DNA of 5,502 bases from Desulfobacterales bacterium (GTDB taxonomy: Bacteria > Desulfobacterota > Desulfobacteria > Desulfobacterales > C00003106), in NCBI GenBank assembly GCA_030613165.1, contig JAUWMN010000136.1:1-5502 (forward strand), given 5' to 3'. Every line of letters begins with the position of its first letter. The first letter of the stretch is position 1. Below, piece after piece: positions 1-5,502 of the stretch. The notes beneath the pieces were generated by a model that worked only from the letters and a program-made list of their open reading frames with translations, made no database searches and was not told the DNA's origin. A program made the translations under genes and the position numbers.

Positions 1-102
1 TGAAGCGTCAGCGCTCAACAATGACCAAAAATAAGAATGCGTTAATGACAAAAACAGCGTAGTTCGAGGACGTTAGTTTAGATCATTCTGTCATTTGATA
101 TT

Positions 103-141
103 CGAATTTGTTTCGAATTTCGGATTTCGAAATTCGAATTT
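103..141. repeat. Degenerate 7-bp tandem tract, CGAATTT type
   Basis: Four contiguous 7-bp units lie at 114-141: CGAATTT, CGGATTT, CGAAATT, CGAATTT. A fifth CGAATTT at 103-109 is separated from them by GTTT. Because the unit is close to self-complementary, the tract contains nested palindromes, for example AAATTCGAATTT at 130-141. It is intergenic and low in complexity. Its function is unknown. It shares the 7-bp period and the leading CG with the array at 2213-2279. Confidence 0.75.
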
Positions 142-355
142 TGCCCGAACATGACTTTTCGTTAAGGCATTAAGTACCAAGTTATCATATCGATACCCAA
201 CGGAACAACATTTATTATCACAGGTAAAAATATATTTCAAGCGCTTTTGAAGGTCCTTTGAGGAGACTGCGAGTAAGCTTGTCAAATATAGGTAAAAGTG
301 GTAGTTCTTTCACCTAATAGACAAGTACGGCTATTTTGCAACCGCCTCGAAGTAT

Positions 356-360
356 AGGAG
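356..360 (+). promoter_or_regulatory. Ribosome binding site for SAM hydrolase gene
   Basis: AGGAG sits 5 nt before the ATG at 366. This decides the start in favour of 366 over an in-frame TTG at 336, which lies upstream of the site and would add ten residues (MQPPRSIGED) not expected in the family. Confidence 0.8.
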
Positions 361-365
361 AAGAC

Positions 366-1166
366 ATGCCCGAACCCATTATCACACTGTTGACCGATTT
401 TGGCGCAAAGGATCACTATGTCGGGGTAATGAAGGGCGTGATCCTCGGAATCAACAGGTCAGCCCGGCTGGTCGATATCTGTCATGAGATTCCTCCTCAG
501 GATATTCGGGGCGCGGCCTATGTTCTCGGCACATCTTATCGATATTTCCCTCAAGGAACGATCCATCTTGCTGTCGTGGACCCTGGCGTGGGATCCGAAC
601 GGCACGGGCTGATTGTTAAAACAGATCGATATCTCTTTGTGGGGCCGGATAATGGCCTGTTTACTATGGTCTATGACCTGGAGAAAGAAGTCGAGGTTTA
701 TAAGATTACCGAATCGGCTCATATCCCTTCCGAGATCAGCAGTACATTTCATGGAAGAGATATTTTCGCGCCTGTAGCCGCTCATCTGTCCCAGGGGGTT
801 CCGTGTTCCGAACTCGGTGAATTGATTTCAGAACCCGTGCGTCTCAACACTCTAAGGCCTGATTCAAAAGGTTCAATATTAAAAGGGACTATCATCTCTA
901 TGGACCGGTTCGGAAATCTTATCACCAATATTAACCGCGCGGATTTTGACAACTTTGTAAGACAGGGGCGTTTTGAGATCGTCGCGGATGATGTGGTGTT
1001 GGATACCGTGGCGAGAACGTATTCTGACGCGTCCCGGGGGAGAATGATCGCGCTGTTCGGTAGTAGCGATTATTTAGAGTTGTCAACAGTGATGGGGAGT
1101 GCCGCTGAAAGATTGAAGCTCAGGGTAGGGGACACGATTTCGGTTCGTAGGGTTGATGAGTTGTAA
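366..1166 (+). CDS. S-adenosyl-L-methionine hydrolase (SAM hydroxide adenosyltransferase, DUF62 family)
   Basis: This is a 266-residue cytosolic protein of the SAM hydroxide adenosyltransferase family, related to the bacterial fluorinases and chlorinases. Characterised members such as PH0463 convert SAM and water to adenosine and methionine. The N-terminal domain opens with LLTDFGAKDHYVGVMKG (8-24), the family signature. Asp72 and Arg79 in VVDPGVGSERHG and His129 in FHGRDIFAP are the expected Asp-Arg-His residues associated with the water-using members. VGPDNGLF (92-99) is also typical. The smaller C-terminal domain carries DRFGNLITNI and a GSSDYLELS...GSAAERLKLRVGD segment, as usual. Length is normal and the gene looks intact. 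It has its own AGGAG site. The next gene follows 109 bp downstream across a hairpin, so a shared transcript is possible but unproven. Physiological role is unclear even where activity is known. No signal peptide or membrane segment is seen. Confidence 0.93.
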   Translation: MPEPIITLLTDFGAKDHYVGVMKGVILGINRSARLVDICHEIPPQDIRGAAYVLGTSYRYFPQGTIHLAVVDPGVGSERHGLIVKTDRYLFVGPDNGLFTMVYDLEKEVEVYKITESAHIPSEISSTFHGRDIFAPVAAHLSQGVPCSELGELISEPVRLNTLRPDSKGSILKGTIISMDRFGNLITNINRADFDNFVRQGRFEIVADDVVLDTVARTYSDASRGRMIALFGSSDYLELSTVMGSAAERLKLRVGDTISVRRVDEL

Positions 1167-1170
1167 TATT

Positions 1171-1250
1171 TCACCGCAAAGACGCAAAGAGCGCAAAGGA
1201 GAGCTTAGTTAGGTCTTTAAAACTTTGCGTTCTTTGCGTCTTTGCGGTGA
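1171..1250. repeat. Hairpin repeat element with 28-bp inverted arms
   Basis: Arms at 1171-1198 and 1223-1250 are reverse complements over 28 nt with a single mismatch; the spacer is 24 nt (1199-1222). The left arm is itself a short repeat: CGCAAAGA at 1175-1182 and 1183-1190, then CGCAAAG at 1192-1198. It begins 4 nt after the SAM hydrolase stop codon. No T-run follows the right arm, so it is not a classic intrinsic terminator, although the RNA stem would be very stable. I recall CGCAAAGA-type intergenic repeats from various environmental bacterial genomes, but this is memory and not checked. Confidence 0.9.
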
Positions 1251-1275
1251 GTTTAGCGCTTATAGGGGTTCTTCC

Positions 1276-2211
1276 GTGACAATGGAAAAGGTTGTTGTCT
1301 TAAGATGTCCCGAATATGATAAGAGATGCCTAAAAGAGAATATCAGAAAGGCGTTTTCTTATTTTGGAGGGATAGAAGGGATTGTCCGGCCCGGCGATAA
1401 AGTCCTGCTAAAACCGAATCTGCTGGTAAAGGATCTACCGGGGTCAGGGATAAATACCCACCCGTTCTTTGTAAAAGCCGTGGCAGATATAGTGAAGGCG
1501 GGTGGCGGTTTGCCGTTTGTGGGGGACAGCCCGGCTTTTGGGAGTGTGCGGCAGGTTGCGGCAGGTTGTGGATTACTTCCCCTGCTGGAAAGAGACAACA
1601 TCCCGATCGTGTCCTTTAAAGGAAACAGGTCTTATAACGAGAACGTACGAATAACCAGTACCATCAATGATTTTGACAGGATAATCAATCTGCCGAAGCT
1701 GAAGGCACACAGCCAGATGCTTTTTACGGGCGCGGTTAAGAATCTATACGGGCTGGTTGCAGGCAAGGTGAAGACGTGGAGGCATTTTGCGGTCCGAAGC
1801 GATCGCGAAAAATTTTCTTTAATGCTCCTTGCCATACACAAACAGGTACAACCCTGTTTTACTCTGGTGGATGCCGTAGATATAATGGAAAAGAGCGGTC
1901 CGCGACGAGGGATTGTGAAAAGGGCGGGGCTCATCTTCGCAGGGACCAACTGCATCAGTATAGACCGGGTTATATGCGAGGTGTTCGGTATTGATCCGGA
2001 GAAGGCCCCGTTGCTTAATGCCGCTCGCGAGAATGGCTTCCACGGGTGGAACTTAGACGATATTCAAATCGTGGGGAGTAAGATTTCAGATGTCAGGACA
2101 AGCAAGTATCGTTTTCCAACGGAGTTGGAGGATATCTCTTTTACATTTCCCAATGTTGTAAGGAGTGTAATACGACACATCCAAGCGAGATTTGGGGGGA
2201 GGACGGTGTAG
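1276..2211 (+). CDS. DUF362 domain-containing protein, no ferredoxin tail
   Basis: This is a 311-residue protein of the DUF362 family, whose biochemical function is not established. Visible family motifs, counted from the GTG start, are LKPN (45-48), THP (61-63), GDSP (83-86), NLPKLKAH (138-145), TGAVKNLYG (151-159) and VDAVDIMEKSGPRRG (198-212). Many relatives carry a C-terminal 4Fe-4S ferredoxin domain; this one ends without any CxxCxxC cluster motif. No signal peptide or membrane helix is seen, so it is probably cytosolic. The start is uncertain. GTG at 1276 has AGGGG 7 nt upstream (1264-1268), while ATG at 1282 is two codons later with a 13-nt gap. A TTG at 1225 is in frame but lies inside the right arm of the hairpin repeat and is rejected. 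The gene looks intact. Neighbours give no functional clue. Confidence 0.9.
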   Translation: MTMEKVVVLRCPEYDKRCLKENIRKAFSYFGGIEGIVRPGDKVLLKPNLLVKDLPGSGINTHPFFVKAVADIVKAGGGLPFVGDSPAFGSVRQVAAGCGLLPLLERDNIPIVSFKGNRSYNENVRITSTINDFDRIINLPKLKAHSQMLFTGAVKNLYGLVAGKVKTWRHFAVRSDREKFSLMLLAIHKQVQPCFTLVDAVDIMEKSGPRRGIVKRAGLIFAGTNCISIDRVICEVFGIDPEKAPLLNAARENGFHGWNLDDIQIVGSKISDVRTSKYRFPTELEDISFTFPNVVRSVIRHIQARFGGRTV

Positions 2212-2212
2212 T

Positions 2213-2279
2213 CGAGTTACGGGTTGCGAGTTGCGGGTTACGGGTTGCGGGTTACGAGTTACGGGTTACGGGTTACGAG
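2213..2279. repeat. Tandem array of 7-bp unit CGRGTTR
   Basis: Nine contiguous 7-bp copies run from 2213 to 2275, followed by a partial copy, CGAG. Only positions 3 and 7 of the unit vary, and only between A and G: position 3 reads A,G,A,G,G,G,A,G,G and position 7 reads A,G,G,A,G,A,A,A,A. The array starts 2 nt after the DUF362 stop codon. The plus strand has six GGG runs at 2221, 2235, 2242, 2249, 2263 and 2270, so it could form a G-quadruplex. It cannot form a simple hairpin. Function unknown. Confidence 0.95.
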
Positions 2280-2329
2280 GAATTTTGTCTATTCGGCTAT
2301 TTTATAACTGCAATCAAGCTAATAAAGTG

Positions 2330-2365
2330 TTATAAGTTCGCGAAGTTGTAATATGTATCATATTA
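2330..2365. promoter_or_regulatory. Two adjacent palindromes upstream of glnS
   Basis: A 22-bp imperfect palindrome at 2330-2351 is centred on TTCGCGAA (2337-2344) and flanked by TTATAAG and GTTGTAA; 18 of 22 positions are symmetric. It overlaps by a few bases a second, perfect one: TAATATG-TAT-CATATTA at 2349-2365. Both lie 20-60 bp before the glnS start, where an operator or promoter would be expected. TATAAG at 2331-2336 resembles a -10 box, but no matching -35 was found. Regulatory function is inference from position and symmetry only. Confidence 0.35.
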
Positions 2366-2371
2366 ATAATC

Positions 2372-2375
2372 GAGG
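2372..2375 (+). promoter_or_regulatory. Probable ribosome binding site of glnS
   Basis: GAGG lies 11 nt before the ATG at 2387, a rather long gap. It supports 2387 over the second in-frame ATG at 2393, which would be 17 nt away. Confidence 0.5.
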
Positions 2376-2386
2376 TAAACAAAACC

Positions 2387-4102
2387 ATGAGCATGTCAAA
2401 CAGTGAAAAATCTACTTCTACCCCCTCAGACTTTATCCGGACTATTATCGCGGAAGACCTGAAGGCAAACAAGAACGATGGTCGAGTTCACACTCGATTT
2501 CCTCCGGAACCGAACGGCTATCTCCATATCGGGCACGCCAAGTCTATTTGCCTCAACTTCGGTATCGCCGCGGAAAACAAAGGGGGCATTTGCAACCTTC
2601 GATTCGATGATACCAATCCGAGCAAAGAGGAGGTTGAATATGTTGAATCGATCAAGTCAGATGTTCGATGGCTTGGGTTCGATTGGGGTGACCGGTTGTT
2701 TTACGCGTCTGACTACTTTGAGCAATTCTATCAGTACGCTGTACAGTTAATCAAGAAGGGCAGGGCATACGTGTGCAGCCTTAGCGCGGATAAAATAAGA
2801 GAGTATCGCGGCACTCTGACCGAGCCAGGCAAGGAGAGCCCGTATCGTATACGGTCAATTGAAGAGAATCTGGACCTGTTTGAACGGATGCGTGCGGGAG
2901 AATTTGAGGACGGCTCCCACGTGCTTAGAGCAAAGATTGATATGGCGTCTGGAAATTTGAATATGCGCGATCCGGTCATATACCGTGTTCTAAGAGCAGA
3001 ACATCACAGGACGGGCAACAAGTGGTGCATTTATCCAATGTATGACTTTGCCCATTGCATTTCGGATTCCATCGAAGGGATTACACATTCCATTTGCACG
3101 CTCGAATTTGAAGACCATCGCCTTCTGTACGACTGGTTTCTTGACGAATTAGCCGTTGATTGTCATCCGCGGCAGATCGAGTTCGCCAGACTCAACCTCA
3201 GCTATACTGTTATGAGTAAGCGAAAACTCCTGGAGTTGGTAAAGGAAGGGCACGTCACCGGATGGGACGACCCTCGGATGCCGACACTGTCAGGCATGCG
3301 GAGATGCGGCTACACACCTGAGTCGATCCGAAACTTTTGTGAGCGGATCGGGGTGGCAAAGAGTAACAGTATGGTCGACATAGCGCTGCTCTATCACTGC
3401 ATCCGCGAAGATTTAAATAAACGCGCTCAGCGTGTTATGGCGGTATTGCGTCCTCTTCGGGTCGTCATCGACAACTATCCGGAAGATCAAGTGGAGGAGT
3501 TAGATGCCGAGAATAACCCCGAGGATCCCGGCATGGGGTCACGGAAAGTCCCTTTTTCGCGTGTGCTGTACATCGAACAAGAGGATTTTCGTGAGGATGC
3601 GCCTAAAAAGTTCTTCCGTTTAGCTCCAGGGCGCGAGGTGCGGCTGAAACACGCGTATTACATCACGTGTGTGGATGTGATTAAGGATGAACAGACCGGC
3701 GAGGTGATCGAACTGCACTGTACCTATGATCCGGAGACACGAGGCGGCTGGTCTAAAGACGGGCGCAGGGTGAAAGGAACGCTGCACTGGGTTTCAGTCG
3801 CGCACTCGCTCGAAGCCGAAGTCCGTCTGTACGATCATCTCTTCGTCAAAGCAAACCCTGCCGATGGAAAGGAGGGGTCTGATTTCAAATCTTATTTGAA
3901 TCCGAACTCATTGGAGACATTGACGTCGTGCCGCGTTGAACCAAGTCTGGCCGGCGCGGCGCCGGGAAGTCGCTGCCAGTTTCTGAGACACGGCTATTTC
4001 TGTGTCGATTCGGTTGATTCTTCCGAAGAAAGACTCGTATTCAACCGGACGGTATCGTTGCGCGACTCATGGGCCAAGATAGAGAAAAAGGGCCAAACGT
4101 AG
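2387..4102 (+). CDS. glnS: Glutaminyl-tRNA synthetase
   Basis: This class I aminoacyl-tRNA synthetase charges tRNA-Gln with glutamine using ATP in the cytosol. It has 571 residues against about 554 in E. coli GlnS, with a short Ser/Thr-rich N-terminal extension. The Rossmann catalytic half begins with [17 protein letters not shown]; the HIGH motif is at 47-50. LRFDDTNP (71-78) follows, and the second ATP-binding signature is the GlnRS-type VMSKRK (M276 to K280). GWDDPRMPT (292-300) and the CIREDLN segment are characteristic of GlnRS. The C-terminal part forms the two beta-barrels that read the anticodon and is complete. [13 protein letters not shown] and VMSKR mark it as GlnRS and not a bacterial GluRS. 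It suggests direct charging of tRNA-Gln, although the Gln amidotransferase route could coexist. It is preceded by its own 175-bp gap with palindromes, so it is probably transcribed separately. No defects are seen. Confidence 0.98.
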   Translation: MSMSNSEKSTSTPSDFIRTIIAEDLKANKNDGRVHTRFPPEPNGYLHIGHAKSICLNFGIAAENKGGICNLRFDDTNPSKEEVEYVESIKSDVRWLGFDWGDRLFYASDYFEQFYQYAVQLIKKGRAYVCSLSADKIREYRGTLTEPGKESPYRIRSIEENLDLFERMRAGEFEDGSHVLRAKIDMASGNLNMRDPVIYRVLRAEHHRTGNKWCIYPMYDFAHCISDSIEGITHSICTLEFEDHRLLYDWFLDELAVDCHPRQIEFARLNLSYTVMSKRKLLELVKEGHVTGWDDPRMPTLSGMRRCGYTPESIRNFCERIGVAKSNSMVDIALLYHCIREDLNKRAQRVMAVLRPLRVVIDNYPEDQVEELDAENNPEDPGMGSRKVPFSRVLYIEQEDFREDAPKKFFRLAPGREVRLKHAYYITCVDVIKDEQTGEVIELHCTYDPETRGGWSKDGRRVKGTLHWVSVAHSLEAEVRLYDHLFVKANPADGKEGSDFKSYLNPNSLETLTSCRVEPSLAGAAPGSRCQFLRHGYFCVDSVDSSEERLVFNRTVSLRDSWAKIEKKGQT

Positions 4103-4104
4103 GC

Positions 4105-4176
4105 AGGAGGCTGTCCGAAAATTTTGTCTCGTTCTCACGCTTTTGCAGTAGGATCAGAATTCTCGGACAGCCTCCT
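4105..4176. repeat. 72-bp hairpin element after glnS
   Basis: Arms at 4105-4126 and 4155-4176 are reverse complements over 22 nt with two mismatches. The outer 14 bp (AGGAGGCTGTCCGA and its complement) are perfect; the loop is 28 nt. It begins 2 nt after the glnS stop codon. It may end the glnS transcript, but no T-run follows. Alternatively it is a tiny inverted-repeat element of the MITE type, since the GGCTGTCCGA ends resemble insertion-sequence tips. No convincing target duplication is seen; TAGG at 4100-4103 and 4180-4183 is a weak candidate. Confidence 0.8.
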
Positions 4177-4212
4177 AGTTAGGAAAAATTTTCCATTTGT
4201 CTCTCCTTCTGC

Positions 4213-4269
4213 TTAAATTTTTTGCCTTCCTTGCCTGACAAAAAAAATGTCGCATTTTTCAAAGGTCTC
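4213..4269 (+). repeat. Direct repeat upstream of the MotB-like gene (copy 1)
   Basis: This 57-bp segment matches 5331-5386 in the same orientation with seven substitutions and one single-base gap, about 86% identity. Shared landmarks are TTGCCTGAC, then an A-run, ATGTCGC, and CAAAG followed by CTC. Copy 2 is the right arm of a long palindrome; here the left arm is missing or decayed, so copy 1 looks like a half element. Confidence 0.85.
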
Positions 4270-4334
4270 ATAACCAGCTAACATCATGATAATATAAATG
4301 GGTGTTTCAAAATATTCATATTTTTTCCCCTTCC

Positions 4335-4348
4335 GGCATGATGAATGC
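4335..4348 (+). promoter_or_regulatory. Weak sigma-54-like -24/-12 promoter candidate
   Basis: GG at 4335-4336 and GC at 4347-4348 are 10 nt apart, the spacing required for sigma-54. The boxes read CGGCAT (consensus TGGCAC) and ATGC (consensus TTGC). It would place the transcript start about 30 nt before the MotB-like ATG. The match is imperfect, and a GG-N10-GC spacing can arise by chance. Confidence 0.2.
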
Positions 4349-4373
4349 ATATATTAGCTCCTATATTCTTTAA

Positions 4374-4378
4374 AAGGA
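4374..4378 (+). promoter_or_regulatory. Ribosome binding site of the MotB-like gene
   Basis: AAGGA lies 10 nt before the ATG at 4389. It supports this start, which gives a 40-residue cytoplasmic tail before the membrane helix. Confidence 0.6.
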
Positions 4379-4388
4379 CGTTCTGCGA

Positions 4389-5246
4389 ATGCCATTAGAA
4401 GAGTCACCTTCCGTAGCGCCAAAACCAGCAATGGGCGAGACCGCTCCTTGGAATTTCTGTGAAGAAGATGTTTTTTTTCGCAACAGGATGCCAAAGACAA
4501 CTCATTGGTCCATACCCTGGTCGGACTTGATGATGACTATGTTCATCTTGTTTGCGCTCCTTTATATCTATCAGCACCCCGGCCGAGACGTTGTGTCCGA
4601 CAAGGAAACGATACCACCAACAGGTATACATTTCGAGGCCGGCGCCGACGTGATTGCCGGGGAATTTGGTGAGCTTGTACCAACTGTGAATGAGCCGATC
4701 TCCAGGATCTACGACCTGAGCAAGGAGATGCTGCGAGCGAATGACCTGGAGGATTTTGCCACTGTTGATCTCATCCCGGACAAGGCCGTACGGATTATGT
4801 TGGCGAGCGACTTGCTCTTTGACACCGGCGAGGCGAACCTAAAGCCGGAGGCGAAAAGGTCATTAGAACGAATTGCGCGTATCATTCAACAAACGTCTTA
4901 TATGGTAAATGTAGTCGGCCATACGGATAACACGCCCATTCATTCGGAAAGATTTCCCACCAATTGGGAATTGTCGGCCATTCGTGCCTGTGAGGTGGCT
5001 AAATTCCTTATCGAAGAAATGGGAACTACGGGAAAACGCTTTTACATCAGCGGGCATTCATATCATCAACCGGTATCGTCCAACAATGTGCCGGGCAGTC
5101 GAGCCGCGAACAGGCGTGTGGAGATCATTATTACCAAGGAAAGGCCGTACGGCAGCCCAGGACATATAGAAGAGGTATCAGACTCAGACGCAAGGGAACG
5201 GACCCGGCGGGTGACCATTGACTCCTGGTCGTGGGACGCCTTGTGA
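4389..5246 (+). CDS. MotB/OmpA-family membrane protein with peptidoglycan-binding domain
   Basis: This 285-residue protein has a cytoplasmic N-terminal tail (1-41), one membrane helix (about 42-61, IPWSDLMMTMFILFALLYIY) and a periplasmic OmpA/MotB-type C-terminal domain (about 135-255). The helix aligns with the MotB helix: WxI, then Asp46 where MotB has its ion-binding Asp, then Met residues at matching spacing. The periplasmic domain shows LFDTGEANLKPEA (from 143), GHTDNTPI (from 177), FPTNWELSAIRA with Arg199, and NRRVEI (from 241). Asp180 and Arg199 are the likely peptidoglycan contacts. It is probably the stator-like, wall-anchored subunit of an ion-driven complex. No MotA/ExbB/ZorA-type partner lies on either side within the window, so flagellar MotB, a Zorya ZorB-like role or another stator cannot be told apart. 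It is flanked by two copies of one repeat, and its stop codon overlaps the downstream copy. The domain is complete, followed by a charged 30-residue tail. Confidence 0.85.
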   Translation: MPLEESPSVAPKPAMGETAPWNFCEEDVFFRNRMPKTTHWSIPWSDLMMTMFILFALLYIYQHPGRDVVSDKETIPPTGIHFEAGADVIAGEFGELVPTVNEPISRIYDLSKEMLRANDLEDFATVDLIPDKAVRIMLASDLLFDTGEANLKPEAKRSLERIARIIQQTSYMVNVVGHTDNTPIHSERFPTNWELSAIRACEVAKFLIEEMGTTGKRFYISGHSYHQPVSSNNVPGSRAANRRVEIIITKERPYGSPGHIEEVSDSDARERTRRVTIDSWSWDAL

Positions 5247-5386
5247 GAGCTTTGCACAACTGCCATTTTTCCGTGATGCGGCGGCAGGCTTCAAATTTTA
5301 ATCCTCGAAATACCTAATGTATTCCTCCGGTTAAAATTTTTGCCTTTCTTGCCTGACGAAAAAATGTCGCGTTGTGCAAAGCTCTC
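5245..5386. repeat. 142-bp imperfect palindrome (copy 2 of the flanking repeat)
   Basis: The outer 16 bp, GAGAGCTTTGCACAAC at 5245-5260 and its exact complement at 5371-5386, are perfect. Inward, the two halves stay recognisably complementary, with gaps, to the centre, AATAC-CTAAT-GTATT at 5309-5323. The right half (5331-5386) is the partner of the direct repeat at 4213-4269. The left tip contributes the last two bases of the MotB-like gene's TGA stop. There is no open frame or T-run terminator. It resembles a non-autonomous palindromic intergenic repeat (MITE or REP-like). Confidence 0.85.
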
Positions 5387-5502
5387 TCAAAATAAGCCTT
5401 CCGAGCTAAAGCTGTGCTTTAAAAACTCATAAAGAAATTTATAACGATTTGATAAGATCAAACTCCTATCTCATTTGAAATTATTAGCGAAATTCTAAAT
5501 CT
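5387..5502. other. AT-rich intergenic sequence at window end
   Basis: No gene is visible. The only structure noted is a small inverted repeat, TAAAGC-TGT-GCTTTA, at 5407-5421, too short to interpret. The region may be upstream sequence of a gene beyond the window. Confidence 0.4.

Larger units (their letters stand above)
1..365. other. Non-coding leader region with a 7-bp repeat tract
   Basis: I see no convincing gene here. A minus-strand open frame (285 to 91) starts with TTG, has no clear ribosome site and reads through the AT-rich repeat at its 3' end, so I treat it as chance. The plus strand has only a 13-codon frame (ATG at 21). The region holds the CGAATTT-type tract at 103-141. A possible small hairpin lies at 291-314, with arms GGTAAAAG and CTTTCACC (7 of 8 pairs) and an 8-nt loop, in the probable 5' leader of the SAM hydrolase gene. 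No good -35/-10 pair was found; TTGTCA at 279-284 has no matching -10 element. Confidence 0.6.

Noticed and set aside
91..285. Minus-strand 64-residue open frame
   Set aside because: TTG start without a clear ribosome site, no recognisable motif, and its 3' third is translation of the CGAATTT repeat tract.
336..365. Upstream TTG start for the SAM hydrolase
   Set aside because: The AGGAG site at 356-360 lies inside this extension and is correctly placed for the ATG at 366; family members begin close to the LLTDFG motif.
1171..1250. Intrinsic terminator call for the CGCAAAGA hairpin
   Set aside because: No T-run follows the right arm, and the 28-bp arms with a 24-nt loop fit a repeat element better.
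1225..1275. Upstream TTG start for the DUF362 protein
   Set aside because: The added residues are encoded by the right arm of the hairpin repeat; the DUF362 domain begins at MEKVVVLRC.
328..2303. Shared 10-mer CGGCTATTTT at 328-337 and 2294-2303, upstream of two genes
   Set aside because: Several 10-mer matches are expected by chance in 5.5 kb, the distances to the start codons differ (38 and 93 nt), and the flanks do not match.
4309..4324. AAAATAT-TC-ATATTTT inverted repeat before the MotB-like gene
   Set aside because: Short, pure A/T and with a 2-nt loop; such symmetry is common in AT-rich gaps.
4389..5246. Zorya anti-phage system (ZorB) as a firm call
   Set aside because: Only a MotB/OmpA-type protein is present; no ZorA, ZorC, ZorD or ZorE gene is in the window, so a defence call is not supported.

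Overview
This looks like a chromosomal stretch from a Gram-negative bacterium: four complete genes, all on the + strand, separated by unusually repeat-rich gaps. The best guess is a Desulfobacterota (deltaproteobacterial) or similar environmental lineage. The reasons are a bacterial-type glutaminyl-tRNA synthetase, a DUF362 protein, a MotB/OmpA-type peptidoglycan-binding membrane protein, and small repeats of a style I associate from memory with such genomes. This placement is inference. No rRNA, tRNA, CRISPR array, transposase or phage gene is visible.

Layout. Positions 1-365 are non-coding and contain a degenerate 7-bp tract (CGAATTT type). The first gene (366-1166) encodes a SAM hydrolase (SAM hydroxide adenosyltransferase, DUF62 family) with the expected Asp/Arg/His residues. 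An 80-bp hairpin with 28-bp arms fills most of the gap to a DUF362 protein (1276-2211) that has no ferredoxin tail. The next gap (2212-2386) holds nine contiguous copies of a 7-bp unit, CGRGTTR, and then two adjacent palindromes just upstream of glnS (2387-4102). After glnS comes a 72-bp hairpin element, half of a second repeat family, and a weak sigma-54-like promoter candidate. The last gene (4389-5246) encodes a one-pass inner-membrane protein with a MotB-like membrane Asp and a C-terminal OmpA/peptidoglycan-binding domain. Its stop codon overlaps the edge of a 142-bp imperfect palindrome, and one arm of that palindrome is about 86% identical to the repeat upstream of the same gene.

The four genes do not form an obvious pathway. 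SAM hydrolase and GlnRS are housekeeping-type enzymes, DUF362 is of unknown function, and the MotB-like gene stands alone with no MotA/ExbB-type partner in view. The most distinctive points are that every intergenic gap carries a different short repeat or palindrome, and that the MotB-like gene sits between two copies of the same repeat.
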